Virus record (IMG/VR): IMGVR_UViG_3300047476_001689
Location: 1 to 39,697 of that record
Strand: one strand, 5' to 3'
Length of the DNA: 39,697 nucleotides
From: a virus
Shown: piece by piece, positions 29,471-38,652 of the stretch
Layout: each line of letters begins with the position of its first letter
Numbering within the stretch: the first letter of the stretch is position 1
Position numbers and translations under genes: made by a program
Notes under the pieces: generated by a model
Told to the model about the DNA's origin: nothing
Seen by the model: only the letters and a program-made list of their open reading frames with translations
Database searches by the model: none

Positions 29471-30949
29471 ATGAAAAATAACAATTTAATATTAGAAGAG
29501 ATTAAAAGAGCCCAATTATTAATGGGGTATTCATCTAATAATACTCTAACAGAAAACGAAAGTATAACCCAAGATAAACATAAAAAGTCTTTGGTTGAAA
29601 ATTATAATAGGTTAGTTTTGTCCGAGGGAGCTGGAGATAAAATCTTAAAATCTTTAATGAGTGGAGCGGATGATGCGGCGAGAGCGGCGTTTGCGAGTGC
29701 TGATGACGCGGCTAAAGCGGCTATTAAAACACAATTAGACGATGTTGTTAGAAGTGCGGGAGGTAAAATTGGTAAATTCTCAAGTGCTGATGATATATTA
29801 AAACATTTAAAAAAAGGTGGAGTTCTTGATGATGTTGCAAAACAAGAACTTAAAATGGGATTAATGAAAAGTCCTAACACCGCAAAAAATGTTAAAAACG
29901 CATTAGCTGCCGATATGTTAAAAAACGCCGATAATATAAAAACTTTTGATAAAGTTATTAAAGCGGGTAAAGGTGAGGCAGGGATTTCCAAATTACTACA
30001 GAAAAAAGGTATTCCTAAAGATATTGCCGATGATATCGCAAGAAAACACATGGCTAAATCGGCAAATAAAGTTGCTGCAGGTTCAGCCGCAGGTAGTGGA
30101 GCTCAAAGTACTGTTAGTAAAGTGGGTAAAACAACTAAAACTGCAGGAAAAGGTGGTGCTGGTAGAGGTAAAAATGTAAAAAAACCAACAAAACCAAGAG
30201 TAAATAACAAAACATATACACCAAAAGGACAAACAAATTGGCAAAAATTTAAAAAGGCCATGGTAGGTTTTAGTAGAACAAGAATATTTAAATATTTGAT
30301 GATTGCTGGTGGTCTTTATTTAGTTTACAAATGGTGGACTGATGAAGGTTCCGCACCTTTCCCTGACTGTATTGGTAAAAATATTCCTAAAGAGGATTTT
30401 GAAAGAATGGTTAATGAAGGAGATGGTTCGGTATTAATTAGTGATACAGGAGTAGAAGCGATTGACAGAGCTGGAGGTGGTAAATTTTATGATGACAAAA
30501 AATTTGTTACAGGTAATGGAAAATATACGGGTACTTGGCAAGACGTGCCAGGTACAGGTGTTGTGATTACTATTAATAGTCAAGAATACACAATGTCTTG
30601 TGTAGGTGCTGGACAAGATGACACTGATGACGGTGGAGGTGACGGTGGAGGTGACGGAACAGGTGGTGGAGGAAACTACCAAAAATGTTCTCAACCACCT
30701 TACGCTAAAGGATGTCAAGGAGGACAAATCTCCACAATCCAAGGGTGTATCGGTGTTAAAGCTGACGGACAACTTGGGCCTAAAACTGAAGCGGCTCTTA
30801 AGGCTAAAGGATATAGTGTTCCATTAAGTCAAGAAAGTGTTGACAAAATTTTGACCAATTGTGGTCAAGGAGGAAGCGGTTCGACAACAACTACCACAAC
30901 AATGTACACAGGAGGAAGTCAAGGTGGAAGTATCGAAGATTTCATATAA
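29471..30949 (+). CDS. Tagged virion-type protein with peptidoglycan-binding-like C-terminus
   Basis: A 492-residue protein. The first 52 residues carry (L/I)-x-E sites; the best is L-S-E at 50-52 before Gly-Ala-Gly. Then come Ala/Asp/Lys-rich helices, a Thr/Lys-rich spacer, one membrane helix at about 271-290 (YLMIAGGLYLVYKWW) and a Gly/Asp-rich hinge. Residues about 405-465 read as a PG_binding_1-like domain (IQGCIGVKADGQLGPKTEAA). The tail is Thr- and Gly-rich. It could link the virion content to the host cell wall during entry. Domain order is visible; the role is inferred. Confidence 0.7.
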   Translation: MKNNNLILEEIKRAQLLMGYSSNNTLTENESITQDKHKKSLVENYNRLVLSEGAGDKILKSLMSGADDAARAAFASADDAAKAAIKTQLDDVVRSAGGKIGKFSSADDILKHLKKGGVLDDVAKQELKMGLMKSPNTAKNVKNALAADMLKNADNIKTFDKVIKAGKGEAGISKLLQKKGIPKDIADDIARKHMAKSANKVAAGSAAGSGAQSTVSKVGKTTKTAGKGGAGRGKNVKKPTKPRVNNKTYTPKGQTNWQKFKKAMVGFSRTRIFKYLMIAGGLYLVYKWWTDEGSAPFPDCIGKNIPKEDFERMVNEGDGSVLISDTGVEAIDRAGGGKFYDDKKFVTGNGKYTGTWQDVPGTGVVITINSQEYTMSCVGAGQDDTDDGGGDGGGDGTGGGGNYQKCSQPPYAKGCQGGQISTIQGCIGVKADGQLGPKTEAALKAKGYSVPLSQESVDKILTNCGQGGSGSTTTTTTMYTGGSQGGSIEDFI

Positions 30950-30970
30950 AACAAAAAAAATACAAAAACT

Positions 30971-32869
30971 ATGAATATTAGATTTGAAAAACGTCTAAGA
31001 AAGATGTTACAAGAGTCAACAGGACAAGAAAAAGTAAAAAAACTTTTAAATGAGGCTCTTGCGGGTGATGAGACCGCATGTAGAACGTCATACCAAGATA
31101 ATGAAAAATTCACTTTGGCATGTGTTTATGGGTGTATTCCTAGTACAGGTACTTATAAAGCTAGTTTTTTAATACCAGGACAACAAAAACAACCTGTTGT
31201 AGTCGCTAACGCAAAACAACCTGTAACATCAGGAGGGGTAACTTACAAACAAGTAGTTATTTCAGAACCTTTGACAGATGGGTCAATGTATGTTTATATG
31301 GTTGATGACAATTTACAAAATTACATGTCATATAATGACCAAGGACAAACCAAAATGTGGTATGCTAAAAAGGCTTGTGGAGATTTGATTCAAAGTGTTA
31401 ATCCTCAATTGAGTACTGATATGAATAATATGATTGCTCAAATTGAAGGAGCTGGTGGTCAAGTTAAAAAATATGGTGATTGTTTGGCGGATAAATCTTC
31501 TTTAGCTCAAGGATGGAGAGCGATGAAAATTTCGGATTATCTTGCTTCAGATACTTTTAAACAAGTTCCTAATTTTGCGGCTTTAGCAACACAATTTGAC
31601 AAACAAAGAAGTTCACCAGCAATGATATGTGTTAAAGGAGGTGCGGTCCAACTCAAACAAAATCAAAGTGACCAAGCAATTGCATATTGGGAGAGTCAGG
31701 GATATTTAAAAGGTCCGTGTTCACTAAATAACGGACCAAAAGGAGAAAGTCCTATTAATTGTCAATCTTATGATTTATCTAATGCGACGTTTAACCCTAA
31801 AGGGTATAAAGACTTTACTCAAGGACAATATTTTGTACATAAATATATTGCAAAACCTGGTGAGGAATACCTAAAAAAGATGAAGGAGCTTTCTGAAAAA
31901 GGTCAATTTGATAAGGAAAGTTGTAAAGTATTTTTTCAAAATTATGTTGAAGCATTCAACAAGAAAGTAGTTGTCGCACAACCATTAATGCAAGACTTAT
32001 TAGGTATGGCCGATGGTTGTAAAAACATGAACTATAGTTATAAAACAATGGGTATCTTTGGAGGACTTGATAAAAAAGTTGAGGCGATTCAATATAACGC
32101 AAAAGTTGCTGATAGATTTGGGAATGTGACAGACTATTCATTGGCATTAGACGCTGGTAGTACTGGTAAAGGAGGAGGAGTCCAAGAAAGTTTTAAAGAT
32201 AGGGAACTTAAGAACCTAATTCATGAAAGTTTGCTTGATATCAAGCGAACCAAAAAAAAAATCGACTTGGGTGAGAATAAGATAATTAAGAACCGTTTTA
32301 ATATTCTATCTGAAAATAGAGTAATTAAAACTAAGTCTCAAAAACAAAAATTGTTTCAAGAGTTGTTTGTAGAGACTGCATATCTTAACTCTCAAGGGTA
32401 TGATACCTATTTTATTAATGAAACGTTCCTTGACACACTAAAAGGTTTATTCGGTACCGCAGCGGATTCTACGTTACAGTACTTTAAAGAACAAATTGCA
32501 AAATGGTTAATTGAAAAGTTAACTCCAATGGACCCTAATGGGTGGATGGCAAATATAATTGTTGTCGCAGTTGGTAACGTTCCAATTGGTGAAATAACAA
32601 GATTAACAGAATGTAATTATTTAAGTGATGTACTTACAAAATCCATTGTTGAGGGTGCGGTTAATAAATATAAAAACGAGGCAGGAATGGAAGGTGCGTT
32701 CTATGATATATTAAGAAACGGAATCATCGAAATGTTGGAAGACACTAAATTTGGTCAAACAGTTGAAACCGCAATTGGTAAATTAGTTTGTCCTCTTTTA
32801 GGTGGAGTTGCGGATAAGATGAAAAATATGGGAGATTCTATGAAAAAAGGAGCATTATCCTTAACTTAA
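30971..32869 (+). CDS. Large virion-type protein with N-terminal and internal tag-like regions
   Basis: A 632-residue protein. The N-terminus has L-Q-E at 13-15 before Ser-Thr-Gly and L-N-E near 26-28 before Ala-Leu-Ala, two tag-like sites. Residues about 30-405 include a Cys-containing beta region. A second tag-like stretch occurs at about 411-470 (LIHE, ILSE, LFQE, VETA), after which a hydrophobic, helical domain (about 480-632) begins. Cleavage there would release two mature products from one gene, as in a polyprotein. It is co-transcribed with the gene before it (21-nt gap) and ends at a terminator. Confidence 0.65.
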   Translation: MNIRFEKRLRKMLQESTGQEKVKKLLNEALAGDETACRTSYQDNEKFTLACVYGCIPSTGTYKASFLIPGQQKQPVVVANAKQPVTSGGVTYKQVVISEPLTDGSMYVYMVDDNLQNYMSYNDQGQTKMWYAKKACGDLIQSVNPQLSTDMNNMIAQIEGAGGQVKKYGDCLADKSSLAQGWRAMKISDYLASDTFKQVPNFAALATQFDKQRSSPAMICVKGGAVQLKQNQSDQAIAYWESQGYLKGPCSLNNGPKGESPINCQSYDLSNATFNPKGYKDFTQGQYFVHKYIAKPGEEYLKKMKELSEKGQFDKESCKVFFQNYVEAFNKKVVVAQPLMQDLLGMADGCKNMNYSYKTMGIFGGLDKKVEAIQYNAKVADRFGNVTDYSLALDAGSTGKGGGVQESFKDRELKNLIHESLLDIKRTKKKIDLGENKIIKNRFNILSENRVIKTKSQKQKLFQELFVETAYLNSQGYDTYFINETFLDTLKGLFGTAADSTLQYFKEQIAKWLIEKLTPMDPNGWMANIIVVAVGNVPIGEITRLTECNYLSDVLTKSIVEGAVNKYKNEAGMEGAFYDILRNGIIEMLEDTKFGQTVETAIGKLVCPLLGGVADKMKNMGDSMKKGALSLT

Positions 32870-32934
32870 GAAACCTACGAGGTAGTACTCGTATGGGATA
32901 AACCAATTAAAGAAAGGGGGTATTCCAAATCTAA

Positions 32935-32962
32935 CAAAAAGGTGTCGAGAGACACCTTTTTG
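32935..32962. terminator. Bidirectional intrinsic terminator
   Basis: CAAAAAGGTGTC-GAGA-GACACCTTTTTG between the large virion protein gene and the convergent HNH gene. Confidence 0.9.
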
Positions 32963-32965
32963 TTT

Positions 32966-33457
32966 TTAAGTAAATGACTTTTTAAATTCGTTCCAAATAG
33001 GTTCGACATTTGAATTAATGACCTCCGAAAAAATAGAAGGCTCATAAGGTTTAAACCTTAACTTCATTCCTGCCTCTTCAGGAGTTCTATCACCTTTTTG
33101 ACGATTACAAGTCCCACAACAAGTCACAAGATTTTGCCAAGTGTTTGGTCCGCCTTTAGATTTAGGTTGTATGTGGTCGACTGTTAAATTCTTTTTACTA
33201 CCACAATACACACACTCATGATTATCACGTTTAAATAATCTGTGACGGTTAATCTTCAATTTATGAACTCTATGTCTAACATAATTTAATAAACGGATAA
33301 TAAGTGGTCTAACAAATGATTGTTCACCCGCAAGAATAGGACTGTCTGACGATTTTAAAACCTCTGCCTTACCTTTCGTTACAAGATTAAACCCTCTAAA
33401 AACTGTTGTTACATTAATAGGGGTATAGTCCGCATTTAATACTAATACTTTATCCAT
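32966..33457 (-). CDS. HNH endonuclease
   Basis: A 163-residue protein. VLNADYTPINVTT opens the N-terminal region, as in a common bacterial and phage HNH family. The nuclease core has CVYCG, the HNH motif DH (TVDHIQPKSKGG), an Asn in TWQNLVTCC, and a second zinc pair CGTC. The four cysteines bind a structural zinc and the HNH residues a catalytic metal for DNA cleavage. ATG 33457 is used because the homologous N-terminal strand starts there; an upstream extension would add unlikely residues. No intron or intein boundary is seen, so it is a free-standing nuclease. Confidence 0.88.
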   Translation of the reverse strand: MDKVLVLNADYTPINVTTVFRGFNLVTKGKAEVLKSSDSPILAGEQSFVRPLIIRLLNYVRHRVHKLKINRHRLFKRDNHECVYCGSKKNLTVDHIQPKSKGGPNTWQNLVTCCGTCNRQKGDRTPEEAGMKLRFKPYEPSIFSEVINSNVEPIWNEFKKSFT

Positions 33458-33522
33458 AATAGAAATTATAAGCCAAATATTTGTAATTGACAAGTTTTAA
33501 CAGGGGTGTATATTTAATAGAT

Positions 33523-34005
33523 ATGGGTGTTAATATAAATTATGATTCTTTTGGAGGTTGGTCAATATCAAAAGAGATGTTTAATTGGATAAATGATAAT
33601 TTTCCTGAAAATAGTGTAATACTAGAACTTGGTAGTGGGAATGGTTCTATAGAGTTAGTTAAAAAATATAAGGTTTACAGTGTTGAGCATGACGAAATTT
33701 GGTTAAATAAATCAGATGAAGTTAATTATATTTTTGCTCCGTTAGTTGATAATTGGTACGATACAAAAATACTCAAAAAAAATTTACCCAAAAAATATGA
33801 TTTATTAATTATAGACGGCCCTCCAGGATGGCTAAGAGAAAATATAATTAACCATTTGTATTTATTTGATAAACATGTAACAATTATTGTTGATGATACT
33901 AATCGTGAAATAGACAGTAATATGTCAAAAACAATTGCTGAAAAATTTAAAAAAAATATATTTGAGATTAGTTCAGATGATAAAAAATTCTCTATAATTA
34001 AATAA
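33523..34005 (+). CDS. SAM-dependent methyltransferase-like protein
   Basis: A 160-residue Rossmann-like domain from ATG 33523. It has motif I ILELGSGNGS, an acidic end to the next strand (YSVEHDE) and DLLIIDGPPGW as motif IV; no target-recognition domain. The start is chosen over an upstream TTG/GTG because TATATTTA lies 6 nt before it. It abuts the giant glycosyltransferase gene (1-nt gap), so a role in glycan or sugar modification is plausible. Confidence 0.75.
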   Translation: MGVNINYDSFGGWSISKEMFNWINDNFPENSVILELGSGNGSIELVKKYKVYSVEHDEIWLNKSDEVNYIFAPLVDNWYDTKILKKNLPKKYDLLIIDGPPGWLRENIINHLYLFDKHVTIIVDDTNREIDSNMSKTIAEKFKKNIFEISSDDKKFSIIK

Positions 34006-34006
34006 T

Positions 34007-37000
34007 ATGAAAATAAATGAAGAAAAAATAAGTTTAATTATTCCCACTATGTGGAGAAGTGACAAAATTTTAAAAATGTTACCCATATATGAAGAATGTG
34101 ATTTAATTAAGGAAGTTATTATAATAGATAACGACCCTAAGTTAACCCCTAACCTTAAACCATATAATAAAATTTTATATTATACTAAGGGTGAAAATAT
34201 ATATGTTAATCCCGCTTGGAATTTAGGTTATACATTAAGTAGTTGTCGACAAGTTATTTTAGCAAATGATGATATAATCATTAATGACTTAGATAAAGTC
34301 TTAAATTTGTTGGTAAATTCGAATTATGACATTGTTGGAATCTCGTTAGACAAAACGAATGAGGGGTTAAAAATTGACCCAATAGACACTTTCCCTGCAA
34401 ATAGTTATGGTTGTTTTATATATATTAAACAATATAAATATATCCCTGAGAAATATAAAATATGGTATGGAGACCAGTTTTTATTTGAAGTTAGTGAAAA
34501 AAGGGGTTTATTAAAAAATAGTAATGTTATCACAAATGTTAGTGAAACTTTAAACTCTAACAACAAAGAACTTAGAAAAAATATTGCGGTAAAAGAAGTC
34601 GAACTTTATGAAAAGGAGGGGTTTTCTTTAGGTAATCCACCAAAAAAATTAAAAATATTATCTGTCTTAGTTAATTACGGTGATGAACAAATTGACTACT
34701 TAAAAAAAGTAGTTAGTGAATTAAAAAGTTTTAAACATTACGATGTTACTGTCATTGTAAATAGTAATATACCTCTTAACATTCCAAACATAGATAAAGT
34801 TAACCTTTTCCAAAAAATGGAAAATTACCAACTTCTACCTTTAACCTGTAGGGCTACTATTATAGAAAATATAAATAATTATGATATTTTTATTTATGGT
34901 GAAAATGACCATTTATTTAAAGAAACACACGTTAATAAACATATTGAATACAGTAAAATATTACCCAAAAATAGAATACCTGGGTTAATTCAATATGAAG
35001 AAAATGATGAAGGTAAATTCTATCCCGCCTACCACGCTGACTATGATTGGGATTTCGAAAGTGTTGAATCGTATGATAACAAAATGTTCGCACATTTTAC
35101 CAATGTTCACCAAGCAACTTTCATTCTAACTAAAGAACAGTTAGTTGACATTTCAAAAAAACACGACTTTAAAGAATTTTTTGGGAAATCGAAGTATAGT
35201 GTTAAATGTAAAGTCAATACCGATATATATGATTTTTGTGGTATGAAAAAAATGATTTGTATTTCGGAATTTAAAGATAATTTAATCCATCATCTCCCTA
35301 ATTTATATATACATGGAGAAAATGGCCGTAACAAAAATCAAAGGTCCGATAATGAAAAAATGAACAATTCTTTAATTAAACTGTTTAAAGGAAGACCAAA
35401 TAAACAAAATGATTCTACACCTATTATTAATGGTTTCTATCTAAACTTATCAAAAAGAACAGATAGAAAAGAAAAAATGGAAATTGAATTTAAGAAAAGT
35501 CGACATAACATAAGTAGATTTGAGGCGGTAGATGGTACTAAAATAACTAATTTGGATGGGTTTAAGGGGACTATAAAAAATTCAGAAAAAAAACAATACG
35601 CGACTTATCTATCCCATTTAAATATGTTAAAACTTGCCAATAACAATAAATGGGAGTCGGTTTTAATTTTTGAGGATGACATCACATTATCAAGCGATTT
35701 TGATAGTAGGTTGGATTATTTAATGAAGTTATTACCTAAAGATTGGAAAATTGTATATTTAGGGTTTAATGGTCAACCAAATACATCATTAACAAAAATA
35801 AATAAATGGGTTTATAGTGTTAAAAATGTTTATGGTTGTTTTGGTATGTTAATTAATGGAAATTTTTTAAATGAATTTATTAATAAAATTGAAACAAATA
35901 AAACAGTTATTGATGAGGTAATCAGAACTGTAATATTAACAAACTATACTTGTTATGCGTTTATACCTTTTTTATTATACGTAAACGACGATTATTCTGA
36001 TTTATGGAATAAACATAGGGTTATAACACCTATTAAAAATTTATACTTACCACAAGTTAATTTTAATAATGAATATGAGATTAATCTGAAACATCCTTTC
36101 ATGGTTAAACCAAGTAACGAGTTACATAACTATATATTATCAATTATTATTCCTACATACGACGATTTTAATTTATTAGTTGAGTGTTTAGAATCAGTTA
36201 TTAAATCAATACAAAACTTAAAATGTGAGATTTTAGTAGGTATTGATGGATGTCAAAAAACTAAAGAGTTGTTAAAAGACAAGGTTTTTGATGAAAGAAT
36301 TAGCTTTTATTATTTCAATAAAAATGTTGGCCCTTATATAATTAAGAATACTTTATCATTAGAATCAAAATCAGATTATATTTTATTTTTTGATTCTGAT
36401 GATATTATGACCAATGATTTAATTGTTGACATTATGTCTAATAAAAAAAATAGTCAATTAATAAAACCAATGTATTTAGATTTTATGAAAGAATCTTCTA
36501 ACATTAATAATAAAATAAAAACTAGTAGAACTTATGGAGAGGGAGTTTTTGGGATAAATAAAGACTTATTTCTTAAAATGAATGGGTTTGAAGGATGGAG
36601 ATGTGCGGCGGATAGTGAACTTATGGGTAGGTTGTATAAAAATAAAGTAAAATTAACCCATACTAAAAGAATTGGTTTTTATAGAAGAATTCATAATAAT
36701 AGTCTAACCCAACATCCTGAAACAAATTTAAAATCAACATTAAGAAGAACCTATGTTGATTTAATGAAAAAAAAGAAAACTTTTGGGCCTTTACCTAACT
36801 TAATAACTGAATATTGTGAAATACTTAACTTACCAAATATAAAAATAAATGGAAATAGTAAATATAGTGAGGTTATTGAAAAAAAAGATAATATTACAAA
36901 TATACTAACTAATGTTATCACATTATCCCCAGATAAAGAAAAAAAAAAGGTTGAAATTAATTATAACCAAATAAATAAAATTTTAGAAGGTAAACAAATT

Positions 37001-37186
37001 TATAACCCTAAAAAAAATACAAAATCTGAGATAGTTACTCAAACTAAACCAACCCCCATAATACCAACTCAGAATTCGATTAATAAACTTAAACAAGAAA
37101 TGTTCCCAAAAAAACCAAATAGAAGAGGGGATTTACCTAATGTATTTGGGAATAATCAAAGGAGAAAAGGTGGGTTTAGTATTTGA
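34007..37186 (+). CDS. Giant multi-domain glycosyltransferase
   Basis: A 1059-residue protein with four glycosyltransferase-like regions in series. (1) About 8-200: GT2-like, LIIPTMWRSDKILK... with an acidic NDD motif. (2) About 220-460: KILSVLVNYG..., with a YGENDH motif. (3) About 475-690: GT25-like, GFYLNLSKRTDRKEKME, VLIFEDDI and a late Asp. (4) About 708-940: a classic GT2 domain, LSIIIPTYDDFNLL, with the metal-binding LFFDSDDI. The tail from about 945 is Lys/Asn/Pro-rich and disordered. It probably builds or modifies a glycan on phage DNA, a virion protein or the host surface. All four units follow the GT-A strand order, though the second is the least certain. Confidence 0.88.
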   Translation: MKINEEKISLIIPTMWRSDKILKMLPIYEECDLIKEVIIIDNDPKLTPNLKPYNKILYYTKGENIYVNPAWNLGYTLSSCRQVILANDDIIINDLDKVLNLLVNSNYDIVGISLDKTNEGLKIDPIDTFPANSYGCFIYIKQYKYIPEKYKIWYGDQFLFEVSEKRGLLKNSNVITNVSETLNSNNKELRKNIAVKEVELYEKEGFSLGNPPKKLKILSVLVNYGDEQIDYLKKVVSELKSFKHYDVTVIVNSNIPLNIPNIDKVNLFQKMENYQLLPLTCRATIIENINNYDIFIYGENDHLFKETHVNKHIEYSKILPKNRIPGLIQYEENDEGKFYPAYHADYDWDFESVESYDNKMFAHFTNVHQATFILTKEQLVDISKKHDFKEFFGKSKYSVKCKVNTDIYDFCGMKKMICISEFKDNLIHHLPNLYIHGENGRNKNQRSDNEKMNNSLIKLFKGRPNKQNDSTPIINGFYLNLSKRTDRKEKMEIEFKKSRHNISRFEAVDGTKITNLDGFKGTIKNSEKKQYATYLSHLNMLKLANNNKWESVLIFEDDITLSSDFDSRLDYLMKLLPKDWKIVYLGFNGQPNTSLTKINKWVYSVKNVYGCFGMLINGNFLNEFINKIETNKTVIDEVIRTVILTNYTCYAFIPFLLYVNDDYSDLWNKHRVITPIKNLYLPQVNFNNEYEINLKHPFMVKPSNELHNYILSIIIPTYDDFNLLVECLESVIKSIQNLKCEILVGIDGCQKTKELLKDKVFDERISFYYFNKNVGPYIIKNTLSLESKSDYILFFDSDDIMTNDLIVDIMSNKKNSQLIKPMYLDFMKESSNINNKIKTSRTYGEGVFGINKDLFLKMNGFEGWRCAADSELMGRLYKNKVKLTHTKRIGFYRRIHNNSLTQHPETNLKSTLRRTYVDLMKKKKTFGPLPNLITEYCEILNLPNIKINGNSKYSEVIEKKDNITNILTNVITLSPDKEKKKVEINYNQINKILEGKQIYNPKKNTKSEIVTQTKPTPIIPTQNSINKLKQEMFPKKPNRRGDLPNVFGNNQRRKGGFSI

Positions 37187-37228
37187 CAAAATATTTTAAA
37201 TTGTTTATGATTGTAAAAAATCTAAAAT

Positions 37229-37408
37229 ATGTATGTAATTGTTAAACATGTTAAGATGGTAGACGACAAAAAAAGGTTACCTGTTATCTTACTAAATCCA
37301 AATACTGAGATTTGGGAATTTGAAACTTTAGAAGAAGCCGAAAAAATGCGAACAATTTTTGAAGCTAATTCTGACTCGGGGCACAAATACGAAGTTAAGA
37401 AAATTTAA
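37229..37408 (+). CDS. Small hypothetical protein
   Basis: A 59-residue protein starting MYVIVKHVKMVDDKKRLPVI and containing an ETLEEAEKM helix. The ATG follows an A-rich leader. It has a beta-beta-beta-alpha look with no known motif. It ends 6 nt before the tRNA gene. Confidence 0.6.
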   Translation: MYVIVKHVKMVDDKKRLPVILLNPNTEIWEFETLEEAEKMRTIFEANSDSGHKYEVKKI

Positions 37409-37414
37409 TCAAAT

Positions 37415-37488
37415 GGTTCCGTAGCTCAGCTGGATAGAGCAACTGCCTTCTAAGCAGTAGGTCATAGGTTCGAATCCTATCGGAATCA
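37415..37488 (+). tRNA. tRNA-Arg (anticodon UCU)
   Basis: A complete 74-nt cloverleaf: acceptor GGTTCCG pairs with CGGAATC (one G-U), D arm, anticodon arm 442-458 with loop CTTCTAA and TCT anticodon, 5-nt variable loop, T arm ATAGG/CCTAT around TTCGAAT, discriminator A. No CCA is encoded. It reads AGA, a codon used heavily by the AT-rich genes here. Confidence 0.95.
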
Positions 37489-37501
37489 CTATTTTAAAAT
37501 C

Positions 37502-37597
37502 ATGTACGACATACACCAACAGATTCATGATGAGTTCATAAACTCAGATGAATATGAAAAATTTTTATATGAATTATATCACTATAGTGCAAATTAA
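37502..37597 (+). CDS. 31-residue acidic ORF
   Basis: ATG at 37502 encodes MYDIHQQIHDEFINSDEYEK and a Tyr-rich end. It lies between the tRNA gene and the next promoter. Short but with good spacing and acidic helical composition; function unknown. Confidence 0.45.
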   Translation: MYDIHQQIHDEFINSDEYEKFLYELYHYSAN

Positions 37598-37608
37598 AAA
37601 TATTTGTG

Positions 37609-37616
37609 TATCTTTG
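37609..37616 (+). promoter_or_regulatory. Host-type promoter TATCTTTG, 4 nt before ATG
   Basis: TATCTTTG then TGAT then the ATG at 37621, identical in core and spacer to the site at 18011-18018. Confidence 0.7.
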
Positions 37617-37620
37617 TGAT

Positions 37621-38229
37621 ATGAAAACTTACTCATTTTTAAAAGACGTTGTATATGTAGCCATAGTAATGATTGTTATTGGAGGTCTATATGAATATTT
37701 AGAGAAAAATAATTGGGATTACTCAACCATACTTACAGGTGATTTACTTGAGCAAAGACCTGTTGAGACAACAAGTATGAATACATACGATGATGTCGTA
37801 TATGTTAAAGGTTTGGGTAACGTATCAAATTCTGATTTAGAAGAGTCCAAAAAAATCCTTGAGAATTATTACGGGGTTAGTTGTATTGTTGACGGTACTG
37901 TACCTGTAGAATCTTCAATTCTATACGACGGCACTAATAAACTTAGTTCTCATGTTGCGGCGGTTAACTTAGCGATTTCAGGTAAAAAAGTTGTATATGT
38001 TACTAACGAAGAACTTATTGATACTGATTCAGGTAGAAAACTTTTAGGTTATACTATTAGATTAGGTGGTAAAACAGTAATTGCAAGAACAAAACATTTA
38101 AAATCAACATTAATTCACGAATACGCTCACACTTTACGATTAGAACATTGTCATAACGAAGGATGTGCTTTATCTGAAGGTCATTACGAAGACCTATGTT
38201 CTGATTGTAAAAATAAAATTAAAATGTAA
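37621..38229 (+). CDS. Membrane-anchored archaemetzincin-like metallopeptidase
   Basis: A 202-residue protein. An N-terminal membrane helix (about 9-24) anchors it. H166-E167-x-x-H170 and H176-C177 form the metzincin pattern HExxHxxxxxHC; the usual Gly is Arg173. Cys182 and the final CSDC (193-196) match the structural-zinc cysteines of archaemetzincins. The Met-turn reads Ala-Leu-Ser after Cys182, so it is atypical. ATG 37621 is chosen because the promoter lies just upstream; an in-frame GTG at 37606 would translate promoter sequence. Target unknown. The next gene begins 3 nt downstream. Confidence 0.8.
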   Translation: MKTYSFLKDVVYVAIVMIVIGGLYEYLEKNNWDYSTILTGDLLEQRPVETTSMNTYDDVVYVKGLGNVSNSDLEESKKILENYYGVSCIVDGTVPVESSILYDGTNKLSSHVAAVNLAISGKKVVYVTNEELIDTDSGRKLLGYTIRLGGKTVIARTKHLKSTLIHEYAHTLRLEHCHNEGCALSEGHYEDLCSDCKNKIKM

Positions 38230-38232
38230 TAA

Positions 38233-38640
38233 ATGGAAAAAGTTGGTTTTTTTATTGTTGGGAAACCTAACCAAGAATACTTGGAGGATGTGATTTTTGA
38301 CAAAATGAGGGATTTTTTAACGATTGAGGAAATTAAAGGTATTGCGTTTTTCGAAAATGAAGAAAGTCACGATATTCTGTACACCTTTTTAACTGAAGAA
38401 AAAAATGTGTTACTTGTTAATCTATTTAATGAATATGAAGTTTTAATTCATTATTCGGATATTACTGAAGAAGTTTTATTACAGAATAACATTAATAAAA
38501 CGTTACTTGAAGGTGAATTTAAGATACTGTTTGAAAAATTTTTATTAAATAATTTAAATATTGACTTTATATTAGAAAAAATTAGTAAATTAGGCGTAGA
38601 ATCTTTAACTAATATTGATTACAAAGTGTTAAAATCATAA
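38233..38640 (+). CDS. Hypothetical protein
   Basis: A 135-residue acidic protein, mostly helical in its second half, with no known motif. It lies 3 nt after the archaemetzincin-like gene and before a small membrane protein gene, so it is part of one operon. Confidence 0.6.
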   Translation: MEKVGFFIVGKPNQEYLEDVIFDKMRDFLTIEEIKGIAFFENEESHDILYTFLTEEKNVLLVNLFNEYEVLIHYSDITEEVLLQNNINKTLLEGEFKILFEKFLLNNLNIDFILEKISKLGVESLTNIDYKVLKS

Positions 38641-38652
38641 AATATAAAAAAA

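Noticed and set aside
37606-37620. GTG at 37606 as the start of the archaemetzincin-like gene
   Set aside because: Those codons are the promoter element TATCTTTG and its spacer; the same arrangement before 18023 supports ATG 37621.
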